Of a stretch of 64,000 nt of DNA, positions 1-10,785 are shown piece after piece; positions within the stretch are counted from its first letter, which is position 1; each line of letters starts with the position of its first letter. The DNA is from Hanleya hanleyi (taxonomy: Eukaryota > Mollusca > Polyplacophora > Lepidopleurida > Hanleyidae): the NCBI GenBank assembly GCA_036873755.1, contig JAVTVY010039265.1, forward strand, positions 62,001 to 126,000. Reading direction: 5' to 3'. The notes beneath the pieces were generated by a model. It was given only the letters and a program-made list of their open reading frames with translations. It was not told the DNA's origin and made no database searches. The translations under genes were made by a program, and so were the position numbers.

Positions 1-849
1 ATAGTACTGTTCACACGCCCTATGATATGTACTTTTGTTGCTATCATTATGCAAGTTTTGTTGTTAAAAAATAAAACTGAACGTTGAACTTTATGGCCTA
101 CTCGTTTGAAGCAGCAGACATAAATTTAGTTGACCTAGATTCTGCATTGAAGATCAACCATTGAAACGCGGAAAACAACGAATTACGTCAATTATACCGT
201 ACTTTCGCCTGCATGTTGTCTGATCGCACTATTCTTGCTTCTCTGATGATGCTAGACAATGATCTTGTGATCTTCAGGTTAAGTCATAAATTTTCTGAAG
301 ATGTACCATTTTGCGTGTCTACCCGCGAGCGAGTGATGTCATGCTGCCTCGCGTTGAAATTGGAGATTCAAAAATGTCACCAGTTTTCCCGCGGGTAGAC
401 CAACCACCTCGCTGGGGGTTATTGGAGCCTGCGGAATGGCGCATGCGCTGTAGGGAGGTTGCGGGTAGACACGGCTCTCTTTGAGAATGCCGAAAGCGAT
501 GACGTAGACAGCAATTTACGTCCCAGTGGAGGCAGAGAGCGGCTGACAGAAGCAGTAAGTTTACTGTTTTCAGAGATGGATTTATACCAATAAAACGGCG
601 ATCTGAGATTTCCCGTAGGGTTAGATGGCATAACAAAGGTTTCAAAATTGAGTGGACACCAGTAACACGGTCAGTTAAACAGTTTTTAATGTGAAAACTT
701 TACTTTGTTTTTTCGTATTTGGCGGGCAAATCCAATATGGCGCGTGCAATACCTTTTCCTCTCTGTATTATAGGATGACTTAAAAAAAATTAAATTATTT
801 AAATTATACTGAATTTAAATTCTACTGTCCAGACACTGGGGCCTGTGAT
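1..849. other. Host intergenic DNA, no gene seen
   Basis: No convincing coding region, RNA gene or known repeat is visible. The short open frames on both strands have no recognisable motif and biased, low-complexity composition. Composition is AT-rich, as in other host parts of the window. Confidence 0.5.
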
Positions 850-1712
850 TTTATTATCCGTTAAATTTAACGGAAAAGTCCGTCCCCCGGGAATCGAGGG
901 AATATTCCGTTATTGTAACGGATTCTTATTTTTTAACGGATTCAACGTTGGGCACTTGCTGGTAACCGGAAATTTATTCAATTTTATCCCATGCAATCTG
1001 GGTTTATATTGAGTAGACTTTTACACGTAACTCTAACGTCCGAGTTAAGAGAAAAATCCTCTCATTCTATAGATCATCGGAATCGTTCGTAATATCCAAT
1101 GTTTAATGATTTTAACTCAAACCGCATTGATATTGACTGCGCTGATTAACTCTCATGTGGGTTTTAATCCAGTGCTTTCTCTTTGTCGAGGAAGAAATTA
1201 AAAAAAATTAAAATTCTATCGATCGGACAGAGTCGGACATGTTTGGCATATAATTCCGATATTGCTCATTAATCGCAAACGTAATTACACATGCAGATAA
1301 ATTTTAAAATTACAATTTCCTGCTCATAAAAGTAAAACAAATGAGTAGGTTCATTCAAGTTAGATAACTCTTGGTGCGGTGATGCCCACGATGGCCCGGT
1401 GTGGTTAGGTTAATGTGGAGATGCCTACACAACCCAGTTCAGAATGTGGGCTTCCCAGTACTTAACCCACTTGGGGCCAGTGTAGGGTTGCCCATGCCCC
1501 CACAGCCCGCGACATGCCCACGTTTGCCCAGGTAGGACCAATGATTACTTGCTGACTGGGATATTCCGTTGATGTAACGGATGAGTCCGTCAGTGCAATA
1601 CAACAACGGAAGATTCCCTTACTATAACGTACTATTTCCGTTTATATAACGGATTAATCCGTTAAAACTACCTAACGGATAGCAATACGTTAAATTTTAA
1701 CGGATTATTATT
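850..1712. mobile_element. Candidate non-autonomous DNA transposon with TAACGG-rich ends
   Basis: The left end reads TTATTATCCGTTAAATTTAA. The complement of the right end (about 1688-1712) reads AATAATAATCCGTTAAAATT, so the two ends are inverted copies of about 25 bp. Many short direct and inverted TAACGG/CCGTTA repeats lie just inside each end (860-955 and 1558-1705). No transposase is encoded in the roughly 0.86 kb body, which also carries a GCCCA-rich stretch at 1371-1510. No target-site duplication could be fixed by eye. A MITE-like element is the simplest reading; a family of palindromic satellite units is the alternative. Confidence 0.4.
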
Positions 1713-1899
1713 TTGAGTGTACTGCCGAATCCCGGAGTTTATCCCTTCGAAAAGGCTGCCTCGGTCAGTAACAACAATAACAACACAGATGTGCTCGTTC
1801 TTTACATCACAGAATCGTTCTACATTCAATACAGTTTGAAATATATGGACATTTGGTCTTATAGATGACGATAATAAGGTTTCCAGTCAAGTTGCATAC

Positions 1900-2168
1900 C
1901 AATCTGTATTCAACAAACGACCTCTCCGAATCCTGTCGTCGTCGAGTTCCACGTTGTCAGAGTGGTTGTCACTGTCAGAATCGGAACCGTACGGCTCAAA
2001 TTGATAGGGCTGAATTCCGCCGTTGGTCTGCAAACAACTGTTAATTTGCCCGTCATCATCCTCCTCTATGTCTATTTCATCTTCTTGGCGAAAAATATTT
2101 CCATCTAAGCAGCTGATATCGCTCGAATCGGCATCTGAACCGGAGCTCTGACTGCACTCGCTTTCCAT
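1900..2168 (-). CDS. Probable first exon of an acidic host protein (P2X7-like zinc-domain family style)
   Basis: The exon opens with ATG at 2168 and encodes about 90 residues rich in Ser, Asp and Glu. It holds an IQPYQFEP stretch, then an SDSDSDNHSD run, and ends at LLNTDW. Invertebrate proteins with a P2X7-type zinc-binding domain often begin with an acidic N-terminus carrying a similar IQPYMFEP-like stretch and an NTDWC sequence. The reading stops soon after the Trp codon, exactly where GGTATGC offers a 5' splice donor (GT at 1899-1898), so I end the exon at 1900. No second exon was found downstream on this strand. The family assignment comes from memory of the motif and is not proven; an unrelated acidic protein is possible. 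Confidence 0.4.
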
Positions 2169-2379
2169 GTTATCCGCTGTTTTTTCTCAGGCAACTTCCC
2201 TGCGTGACGTCATCAACCCAGCTGTGAAAGTGTGAAAAGGCCACTTTGCTCCCATATTACGTGTGTTTCTGATCAGATTAGAATTTTTTCAATATTTTTT
2301 TCATACAAAGTGAAGTATGAACTATGATTTTGAAGGATTTTTAGACCAAAAAAAATTCCGTTTGGGTTGACCTTTAACG

Positions 2380-3150
2380 TATTTGATATGCCTTAGCATA
2401 TTTGCCATTTAATTAGATAATTAAGCAAACTAAATATTAATGGAATGAAGCCATTCTGCAACATCCCCCTCAGAACACCACAAATATTAAGCCTGTTGAA
2501 TTTAGGCACAAATATAGAGACCCTGATGGTTGTCATAACATGAAGTCTTAGCATATTTTGCTATTTAAACAGCCAATTAAGCTAATTAATATTCACGAAA
2601 TGCAGCCATACTGAAACATCCCTCTCAGAACATCCACTATGATATGTAACCCAAGTATGGGCACAATCGGTCAACTAGATAAGAATACAGCACACCTAAT
2701 GAATGAGTGAGTGAGTGAATATGATTTAACGTCGCTTTCAACAGTATTTCAGTCATATCACAACGTTTGGTTCCTATTCCTTTTTACACCCGGAAACCAC
2801 ATGGGTAGATTCCTATTCCTTCAACACCCGGACCCCACGTGTGGGGTCCTATTCTTTTTCACACCCGGGAACCCCATGAGTACCCCAGTTAGTCGCCTCT
2901 TACGACGAGCTCTCTGAGGGGCTGAGGCCTATTCTTATCATGACCTGGAGTGTGTTCAAGGACACCCCAAGTCAAATCCCGGGAGCCCCACCTAATGCCT
3001 CAACATGAAATCATAGCATATTTTCCAGTTAAGCTAATTAAATATTCACGAAATGTAGCCGTTCTGCAACACCCGCCTCAGAACATCCCATATGATATGT
3101 GTGCCAAGTATGGGCACAACCAGGCGAGAAGTTATCAATATAGCACCCTT
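2380..3150. repeat. Three diverged ~165-bp tandem units
   Basis: The phrase AGCATATTTTGC ... ATTCACGAAATG ... CTCAGAACATCC ... ATGATATGT recurs at about 2395-2500, 2548-2700 and 3007-3160. The third unit is separated from the second by the SINE-like insertion at 2702-2988. No coding potential is seen. Confidence 0.55.
2702..2988 (+). mobile_element. SINE-like dispersed repeat with 9-bp target-site duplication
   Basis: The insert begins with GAGTGAGTGAG and a TTAACGTCGC...CAGTATTTCAGTCATAT head, followed by three diverged CCTATTCCTTTTTACACCCGG units. It is flanked by perfect CACCTAATG copies at 2693-2701 and 2989-2997. The same head recurs near 31050-31085 and 39050-39115. An antisense copy of the body lies inside the retroelement copy at 9318-9483. 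The head resembles short repeats I associate with mollusc genomes. No pol III B box was clear, so SINE is a working label. Confidence 0.6.
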
Positions 3151-3160
3151 AACATTTACT

Positions 3161-6100
3161 TTACGGTAATTTCCCTAATAATTCGATCACCGAAGTGCAG
3201 CAAAAATGGCATATACCTGGCAATAATCTGCGAGAATATATACGAGCGCACTAGTATAGCACACTTGCCAGATAAAGGCCCGTTTCATGGGATAACTGGT
3301 CCTTCCCTTCCCCTACTCCAGCTTTGGGTTGGTGGCTTTTTTTTTGATTTCAGTGGAAAATCTCAAATGTTATCATAATAACTACGATTATGGCTACGTA
3401 GCAATTTCCCTGATTATATTCTCACTTTGTAGCTATTAAATAATATCAGATAGGCACGGAATATGTAAAATAAACGGAATTATGGTCAAATTGGCGCTAA
3501 ATTTTTACTTTGCTCTTTCTAGTTAATATCAAAAATTCTCACAGAATCTTCTAAAATAATAGCTAATTGTGAGTGGCTAGATTTTGTAAAGAATTACTCC
3601 ATTAAATGTCAATAGAATGGGAACTAGACCAAAACTAATAAAACTGAAACACTGATTTCTTGTTGGAGTTGTCTTCTACATAAAATGATGAAGTAAGTTA
3701 CGATAAGTTGAATAGATTTTTGAAAATAGCATTTTAAAATTTTAAATTATTTTTTTTTAAATCCGAATATCTTCACAACATACAGGTTTACAGTGAACAA
3801 ATTTACATATTTGGAATTCTTACGAAATGTGTTTTCAAGAAATATATACATTACCACAGCTATGAGGCATACTTTTAGCCGTGTAAAGACAATTTCTAGA
3901 GGATGTGTAAAAGTGTGTGCATGAGGACTCAGTACCCTTAAGGTGGTTCCGGACTCAAACAACGTCGCGACGTCATGGTCGTACAGCGTAACGTCATTTT
4001 CCACTTTCGACACAAAAGAGGCCAGCGAGGAGAAACAACTGACGTCACAGATCTTTGGAGATAATGGGGGTATGGATGTTTAAAGCCCTGTACGAAAAAA
4101 AGTAGATCGAAGGCACCACGTTTTTATTTTATAAATTAAACGATGCAATGTATGAGAATCACTACTAAAAAGGTTATAATAGGTCACCGGAAAATTTGTT
4201 CTCCTAAAATTGATTTTGTATTCGTAACACGTGATTCTTACAGTTCGAAAACTTGATTATATTTGAAATTTGTAGATAAATGACATATTCACGATAACGA
4301 TGTTGTTATAATCGTCAAGCCATCTGGCCTTTTGACTTTCAAACATTGCGGTATTCGTGCGACTTTACATGTGCAAAATGAATTTAGCCTGATTTTGTCC
4401 CAAATCTATTGACATGTTGGTGTTTGGACGCGTATACAGAAAAATCTAGATCGAAGACCTCAATGTTTTTCAACGTTGCTCGGCAACACCCCAGGTATCA
4501 GCAGTTAAAATATAATGAGAGGTCATCGGAAAAAGTTTTGAGTCCTGAACCACCTGAACCTGAAGGACACCGTAAATCATATCATGTCTGTCACTGATTC
4601 CAGAAACGATAGTCCCTGTTTTAGCTATCAGCCGTCTTTAATTGGTCAGAATAACATCCATTATTGATCGGCAGTTTTCCCTAATAAAGGTTAGTTCAGT
4701 TTTGAGGTTCTCTAAGTTGGATAAGTCACAGAAGTCACACATAGGCCGACTTCTGGTCAGATTAAGCATATCAAAGATTAGATCGCTCATTACGACTCGG
4801 CTGACGCCTCGTGCAGGCTTTGGAGCAGCACTGGTGCGACCTGTCGATTATAAACACATAACAAGATAATGCCATACAATAACTATTACTTATCAGGACC
4901 TCCACCTCTTTCACTCCGATTCCCTGCTTAACCAACAAATTAATAAGTCTGTCGTATAAATACTCGTCGAACGAGAAGAACCTTTGATTGACAGTCTCGC
5001 TGTTCTTGCTAAGTAGTCAAGGTTGACCGGCATGACAGACTACACGAAATGGTATAAGAGTACATGTAAAACAAGTGAGAAATGACTACATTGTAGTCAA
5101 AACCTGCGGCAGTGGCAATAATACAGTGAAAGACATATCAGCGGAGGTAGTGGTAATTGTAGAAAAAAAGCGCCATCTGCAAGTGTTTTCATGCCAAGGG
5201 AAGTAATTTTCAACTTCTAACCCACAATTGCAGGAATTGACTAATAGATTTGACACAATATATATATATTCGCTTTCCTCGTTCAAAATCCGACGATGTT
5301 GACTGGTCCGTGCCGTCTATACTGAATTGACAGACGAAGTCACAATAATCGCTTTGGCAATGTCTTGGTACAAGTATCGTGAATTCCAAGTTTCAAAACA
5401 TTCCGTTCAGCCGTTGATTTTTGCAAATCAAAAAGGCTTTCAAATATTTGGAAATCCAAACAAATTTCAAGGATTTAGTCATAGCGCGAACATCTACGCT
5501 CTTCAGTCTCCCTTCTCGCTTACTTTGCCGAGCAAAATGGAAAATTTATATTTCCGTCAAAGTTAATTTTCAATGAACTTATTATCAGGTCTATCACTTT
5601 GATCTGTGAAACTATGGAATGGGGTTGAAGGCTTTATCGAACTGTTCAAGAGGCATAATGACATTTTTCACGATTCAAATTGAGGCCTGTGACAGTCTTG
5701 ATATTCGATTAGAATAATAAATTAAGTTTCTGCATTTATGTGCGTTATCATCTGCAAACTAAATACGGTACCTTGACACTCTTTTTCCATGCAGCAAGCC
5801 AATATCAATACATGGTTTGCTCCTTCTATACAAATGATTACCTATTTCATCCTTAGGAGATATCACCTCATCCGACATGTTTGGTCAAGCCTTTTCGAAG
5901 GTTGATAATTTTATTAATTTTTTTTTTAAGTCAAATTCTGCAAATAAGAAACATTTCTTGTCAGTATCTATGGATATCGCCCTATAATCAATTCGCGAAT
6001 ATGTTTGTCATTAAGTCATTCGGGAGGTGATTTAAGTGCGGAATTTCAGGGTTAGTTCACTAAACAAGGTCTGTGTGTATAAGAGAATCATGTCGAATTC

Positions 6101-6216
6101 TCGTTATTATCTTTCGGTACATCAAATTATTGCATTCGCGAAAATGACTTCCAAGTCAATATGAAAGGTATCAAAATAAATTTAAAAAACTCTCAAGGAA
6201 ATCAAGGTCCTAGCTT
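3161..6216. other. Host intergenic DNA, no gene seen
   Basis: Low-complexity AT-rich sequence. The open frames at 3747-4013, 4642-4869 and 5086-5286 have no recognisable domain, no convincing splice context and no homologous copy in the window. A CTAGATCGAAG... phrase occurs twice (4102 and 4446), within two diverged copies of a short repeat spanning about 4080-4200 and 4420-4530. Confidence 0.45.
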
Positions 6217-7782
6217 TTGACAACGAGATCAAATAGATCGCTTTTATGGTCAGTATCTGCTAATATATGACGTAATTTCATTCGTAAAACTGATTGACAA
6301 AGTAACGTAAATTGTGAAGTGTAGAACCAGTAAGTTCTAGCAGAAATTGGCTCTGACTTGAGAGAATGATGTCAAATGCAACATGTTTCTGCCCGTTGTC
6401 TGCTGATACACATAAGTATTGATTTTACGGAAGTGATTAATGCAATTCTAAAGGGATTATGGGTGCGGAAGAGGACGAGAACATCAATACCAGCGAAGCA
6501 AGGCCCTGGCTTGCGAGAATGAGGATAGAGGGACTGTGTTCCGAAAGAGGATCATTCGAAATAGCTATGTGCCAAATTTCATGCTTGTAACCGAAAGTAC
6601 ACAATATAACTATGATGTACTGTTCGCGCATAGGGTTGTCGGACTCATTAAGTACTACATAGTCATTTATGTATTATAAAACCGTTTGCGCATAAAGTCA
6701 GTTTTGAGTATTATCAATGAGTCGGTATAGCTAAGACATTGACAACGAGGTCAAATAGATCGCTTTTATGGTCAGTATCTGCTAATATATGACGTAATTT
6801 CATTCGTAAAACTGATTGACAAAGTAACGTAAATTGTGAAGTGTAGAACCAGTAAGTTCTAGCAGAAATAGGCTCTGACTTGAGAGAATGATGTCAAATG
6901 CAACATGTTTCTGCCCGTTGTCTGCTGATACACATAAGTATTGATTTTACGGAAGTGATTAATGCAATTCTAAAGGGATTATGGGTGCGGAAGAGGACGA
7001 GAACATCAATACCAGCGAAGCAAGGCCCTGGCTTGCGAGAATGAGGATAGAGGGACTGTGTTCCGAAAGAGGATCATTCGAAATAGCTATGTGCCAAATT
7101 TCATGCTTGTAACCGAAAGTACACAATATAACTATGATGTACTGTTCGCGCATAGGGTTGTCGGACTCATTAAGTACTACATAGTCATTTATGTATTATA
7201 AAACCGTTTGCGCATAAAGTCAGTTTTGAGTATTATCAATGAGTCGGTATAGCTAAGACATTGACAACGAGGTCAAATAGATCGCTTTTATGGTCAGTAT
7301 CTGCTAATATATGACGTAATTTCATTCGTAAAACTGATTGACAAAGTAACGTAAATTGTGAAGTGTAGAACCAGTAAGTTCTAGCAGAAATGGGCTCTGA
7401 CTTGAGAGAATGATGTCAAATGCAACATGTTTCTGCCCGTTGTCTGCTGATACACATAAGTATTGATTTTACGGAAGTGATTAATGCAATTCTAAAGGGA
7501 TTATGAGTGCGGAAGAGGACGAGAACATCAATACCAGCGAAGCAAGGCCCTGGCTTGCGAGAATGAGGATAGAGGGACTGGTTCCGAAAGAGGATCATTC
7601 GAAATAGCTATGTGCCAAATTTCATGCTTGTAACCGAAAGTACACAATATAACTATGATGTACTGTTCGCGCATAGGGTTGTCGGACTCATTAAATAGTA
7701 CATAGTCATTTATGTATTATAAAACCGTTTGCGCATAAAGTCAGTTTTGAGTATTATCAATGAGTCGGTATAGCTAAGACAT
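6217..7782. repeat. Three tandem copies of a 522-bp unit
   Basis: Copies start at 6219, 6741 and 7263, each at GACAACGAG followed by TCAAATAGATCGC. They differ by only a few substitutions and single-base indels, for example a dropped GT near 7580 and TAGTACAT in place of TACTACAT near 7695. Near identity over 522 bp implies a recent duplication. The open frame on the minus strand of each copy (60-64 codons) simply repeats with the unit and shows no sign of being a gene. Confidence 0.9.
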
Positions 7783-8796
7783 TAAGTGCAAGTCCAGGGA
7801 TTGGAGGGTCATTGTTTCGATTCCCACAGAGGGTTAAGTTATTCTTCCTTTCAAAACATATTTCCATATATGCGAATTGCTTGGGGGTAAAGTTAAACAT
7901 CTTTATTCGGTGAAAGTTGCTGAGTTGTTCCGCTTACTTCTGAAACGTAATTGTTGCGTTTGTTTTTATGATGCATGATCTATAATTTGATACCAAGTAT
8001 TATTCAATGTTAATCATAATGATAATGCGTTACTTGTTATGCTTCTTCGCCAATTTGTGTTTTATCTAGATTGGGTAGATAAAATGATTACTAGAAGTAG
8101 TGAACTTATTTTTCTACTTTCTAAGACAGTCGCCTGGGACTGTATGCAAATTAGCTGAACCACCGACAAGGTTGCGGCTCATCTTCTTTGGTATATAAGA
8201 AATCCAAGGATCTTAAATTGTGTATACATTTGCATACTGTTCAATGAAAATGGTAATATCTGAAGACAGTGACTGATGTGACGACCGACAGCTTTAAAGC
8301 GACTGACGTAAGAGAATTGAAGTCTGAACGGAAATCAACGAAGCAATAATTCATTCCACCGAATATAGTTGCAAATGAATTCAAACGCGCTTGAATGCAG
8401 TGTTGTCATGTGAGATTGGAGGTTGAAAAGAAAAGTGCGGCAGAGATCACACTCTCTTAGCGCATGCGCATTTCAAAAAGTCACAAGAAGAACAAGAACA
8501 ACAAGAACAACAACAACGCGAGCCTCCCGTAGACCTGCGTGCCGCAGGTAAAAACACAGCTAAATCAGCACACCTAAACCGAATGGCCAAGATGCAAATT
8601 TATGTCACAGTTATGATGAATAATGATGAGCACGAATTGAACAAGAAGCATGTAATTACACTGAACTCAAGATGTCTGAACCAAACTGAACAAAAATTTC
8701 AAATGCTAACAGCACAAAATTTCACATACAGTTGGAGGACACGTTCACGAAACCACAGTATAAAAATACAACCACGGCAGAAGCAATTTGTGATTG
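7783..8796. other. Host intergenic DNA, no gene seen
   Basis: No domain-bearing reading frame. An AACAAGAACAACAAGAAC simple stretch lies at 8485-8518, preceded by a GCGCATGCGC palindrome at 8460. Confidence 0.45.
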
Positions 8797-8915
8797 GAGG
8801 GGCCACTATCATAGCACAATAGGCGAGGGTCCAGGGGCCGCCTAGGCCCCCGAAGCTCTAAGGGTCTTACATGGCCGGAGACGCGTTCTAGCGTATTTCC
8901 GAGCAATAAAACAAG
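8797..8915 (+). repeat. Dispersed GC-rich repeat, copy 1
   Basis: The segment around GCCACTATCATAGCAC, GGCGAGGGTCCA, GCCGCCTAGGCCCC and GGAGACGCGTTCT recurs with few changes at 48553-48662. Both copies end in an AATAAAA sequence, which suggests the 3' end of a transcribed retroelement or gene family. Function unknown. Confidence 0.55.
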
Positions 8916-9062
8916 AAATGTTCGCCTGTGTAAACTCTATTTGTTTTGCCTGTTTTGTTGTTTCCCACAACACTTTTTGCAAATATTCTCCGTCAAGCAA
9001 ATGATGATGTTCGGAAGTATAAATAATTTAAATATTAAATATCATTTCAAACCAAATACAAG

Positions 9063-9720
9063 AGTCTAGTCCGTCATTCAATATTCAGCCGTCGTCCATT
9101 GAAGAATTTTCGCGTCCATAATCCAAAGACCTAATTCATATCACAGCATTAGCACCAAATTCAAGAAGAAGAAATTGTATACATAAAAATGCAATAGTAT
9201 CAATAGTGTCAATAGTTGCCGGCAATGATGCCGGCAAGACATCATGGGGTTCTAAATTATTAAATCCGTATGGGATCAATTCATATACTTTTCGCTGTAG
9301 AATCGTTATCTAGAGTATTATGGATCTGCCACGTAAGAGGCGACTAACTGGGGCACCCGTGGGGTTCCCGGGTTTGAAAAGGAATGTGGTTTCCGGGTGC
9401 GAGAAGGAATACGAACCAATCGCCGTGATGACTGAAATTCTGTTTCAATCGACATTGAATCATATTCACTCACGCACCCTGTCGGTATTTGATTGTGACT
9501 GTTCATATGAACACCATGAGCATATTAAAATGCATGGATTCATACGGCCCCTATAGCCACGGGTTACGCGGAATTAAACAGAAGTTACGGAACGTAACGC
9601 CATAAATCTTGCACGCCACGCTCGTATTTTGCTATCAGCATGCGATATGTATCTCCAAATTTGAGAAACTTTCACTGAAGTCGCTTGGTGTTATAGCCCT
9701 GTTTTATTTTAAGATTCTGG
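9063..9720 (-). mobile_element. Old Penelope-like retroelement 3' fragment with nested SINE-like insertion
   Basis: This is the oldest of five related copies in the window (others at 15241, 49286, 56914 and 60741). It shares the 3' module (GTCTAGTCCGTCATTCA ... GCCGTCGTCCATT) and the segment encoding the tail of the reverse transcriptase (about 9560-9720 aligns with 49690-49800). It is interrupted at 9318-9483 by an antisense copy of the SINE-like repeat seen at 2702-2988. Many indels separate it from the younger copies. Confidence 0.65.
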
Positions 9721-10089
9721 AATAATGTACACAGATTTTTTTGTACTTGTTAGGGAGCCAAACAAAGTTCACCTTATGAATGTGAATGAATTTTTTTCTT
9801 GTGCCCCTCATGCTTATTGGAAAGTAAAGTCTGCATTAAATACAGGTATGTTTTTGCGCTTTACCCTATGGGTTTTTTTTCTCTGCCTTTTTTTGTTTGG
9901 TTTTGTGTCGGGCGCGTGTGTTTTTTTTGCTGAAAATATTGGGGGCATGTTCCGCCGTCCCTGGTGAACGAAACTCAACACAGATCCACAAAATATATAA
10001 CAACTGAAACGGAGCGATTCAAAACACGTACAAACAGATCTACATTATTAACGGGGACCGAATAATAGAGGAGCTGCAGATAACGCCCT

Positions 10090-10219
10090 CAGGGGCTCGT
10101 TACCGTTGTTAATTGGTTAATTAGGTTGATTACGGGGGGGTCGAGGCAGGGATTTCCTCCCCCCGTAATCAACCGTAATCAACCTAATTAACCAATTAAC
10201 AACGGTAACGAGCCCCTGT
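10090..10219. repeat. Fold-back inverted repeat abutting the Polinton A insertion site
   Basis: The arm 10090-10140 (CAGGGGCTCGTTACCG...) is the complement of 10158-10219. A GTAATCAACC decamer is duplicated in the right arm, and the spacer is about 17 nt. The hairpin ends 3 bp before the GAGGCC target-site copy. It may be a foldback MITE, or the secondary-structure-prone site into which the Polinton integrated. Confidence 0.75.
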
Positions 10220-10222
10220 GAT

Positions 10223-10228
10223 GAGGCC
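10223..10228. repeat. Target-site duplication, left (GAGGCC)
   Basis: GAGGCC lies directly outside the left AGTAGTAGG terminus and is repeated directly outside the right CCTACTACT terminus at 25972-25977. Six base pairs is the standard Polinton target duplication. Confidence 0.95.
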
Positions 10229-10756
10229 AGTAGTAGGCTATACACATTTCGAGTTGCATTCGCCTCAGTGCGCATGCGCGAGAAAGTCGTGTGCGCAGGA
10301 GTGTTCTGCGCAGGTATGACGTCACTTCCGGTCTGCGTGAATCGGGCGTGACCTGGGTAGGAAACATGATAGGAATGCGTGTACTGACCTGTCTGTGGGT
10401 TTTCCCCGCCAGAATTTCGGTGACGTCCGCGCCTGCATCTGGGTATGTGTGAGGGTCTTGAGGAGGCGACTGTATGTGGTGAGATGTATGTGGGTTTTTT
10501 TCGGTGACGTCCGCGCCTGCATCCGGGTATGTATGTATCAGGGTCTTGAGGTGGCGACTGTATGTGGTGAGTTGTATGTGTTTTTTTTCGGTGACGTCCG
10601 CGCCTGCATCCGGGCACTTCTATGTAGGTGTATAAAAGTGGGAATGTTTAGGGTATTGCTGCATTCATTCACCTGCTTAACCAGCCGGAACCTGCCTCAC
10701 CAGCCTGAGCCTGCCTTACCAGCCTGAGCCACTCTGACGAGAGGAGCAACTTGCCT
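10229..10756 (+). repeat. Left terminal inverted repeat of element A
   Basis: Matches the complement of 25279-25971 from the terminal AGTAGTA through a CTGACGAGAGGAGC stretch ending TTGCCT at 10756. It contains GCGCATGCGC (near 10271), TGACGTCACTTCCGG (near 10319) and three ~85-bp units each starting GGTGACGTCCGCGCCTGCAT (10419, 10503, 10590). It also carries the TATA box and most of the PolB leader. Confidence 0.93.
10631..10638 (+). promoter_or_regulatory. TATA box in left terminal repeat, upstream of PolB
   Basis: TATAAAAG lies 155 bp before the PolB start codon. The identical motif sits in the mirrored position of the right repeat (25397-25404), facing the CARD/PC4-like gene. Upstream CRE-like TGACGTCA, ETS-like CTTCCGG and NRF1-like GCGCATGCGC motifs complete a plausible pol II promoter. 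Confidence 0.7.
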
Positions 10757-10785
10757 AAGCTAGCCTGCTTCACCGGAGCTAGACC

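Noticed and set aside
2711..2917. 68-codon frame with three TPGN-type repeats
   Set aside because: Lies inside the SINE-like insertion and follows its internal units; antisense copy elsewhere is not open.
6437..6631. Repeated 64-codon minus-strand frame
   Set aside because: Repeats only because the 522-bp unit repeats; the third copy is frameshifted and no motif is present.
10117..10617. 166-codon minus-strand frame (and similar frames at 25354-26185) with repeated PGCRRGRHRK-like segments
   Set aside because: They are translations of the tandem units in the terminal repeats and exist in several phases. Only the part after 25977 is kept as a possible coding remnant.
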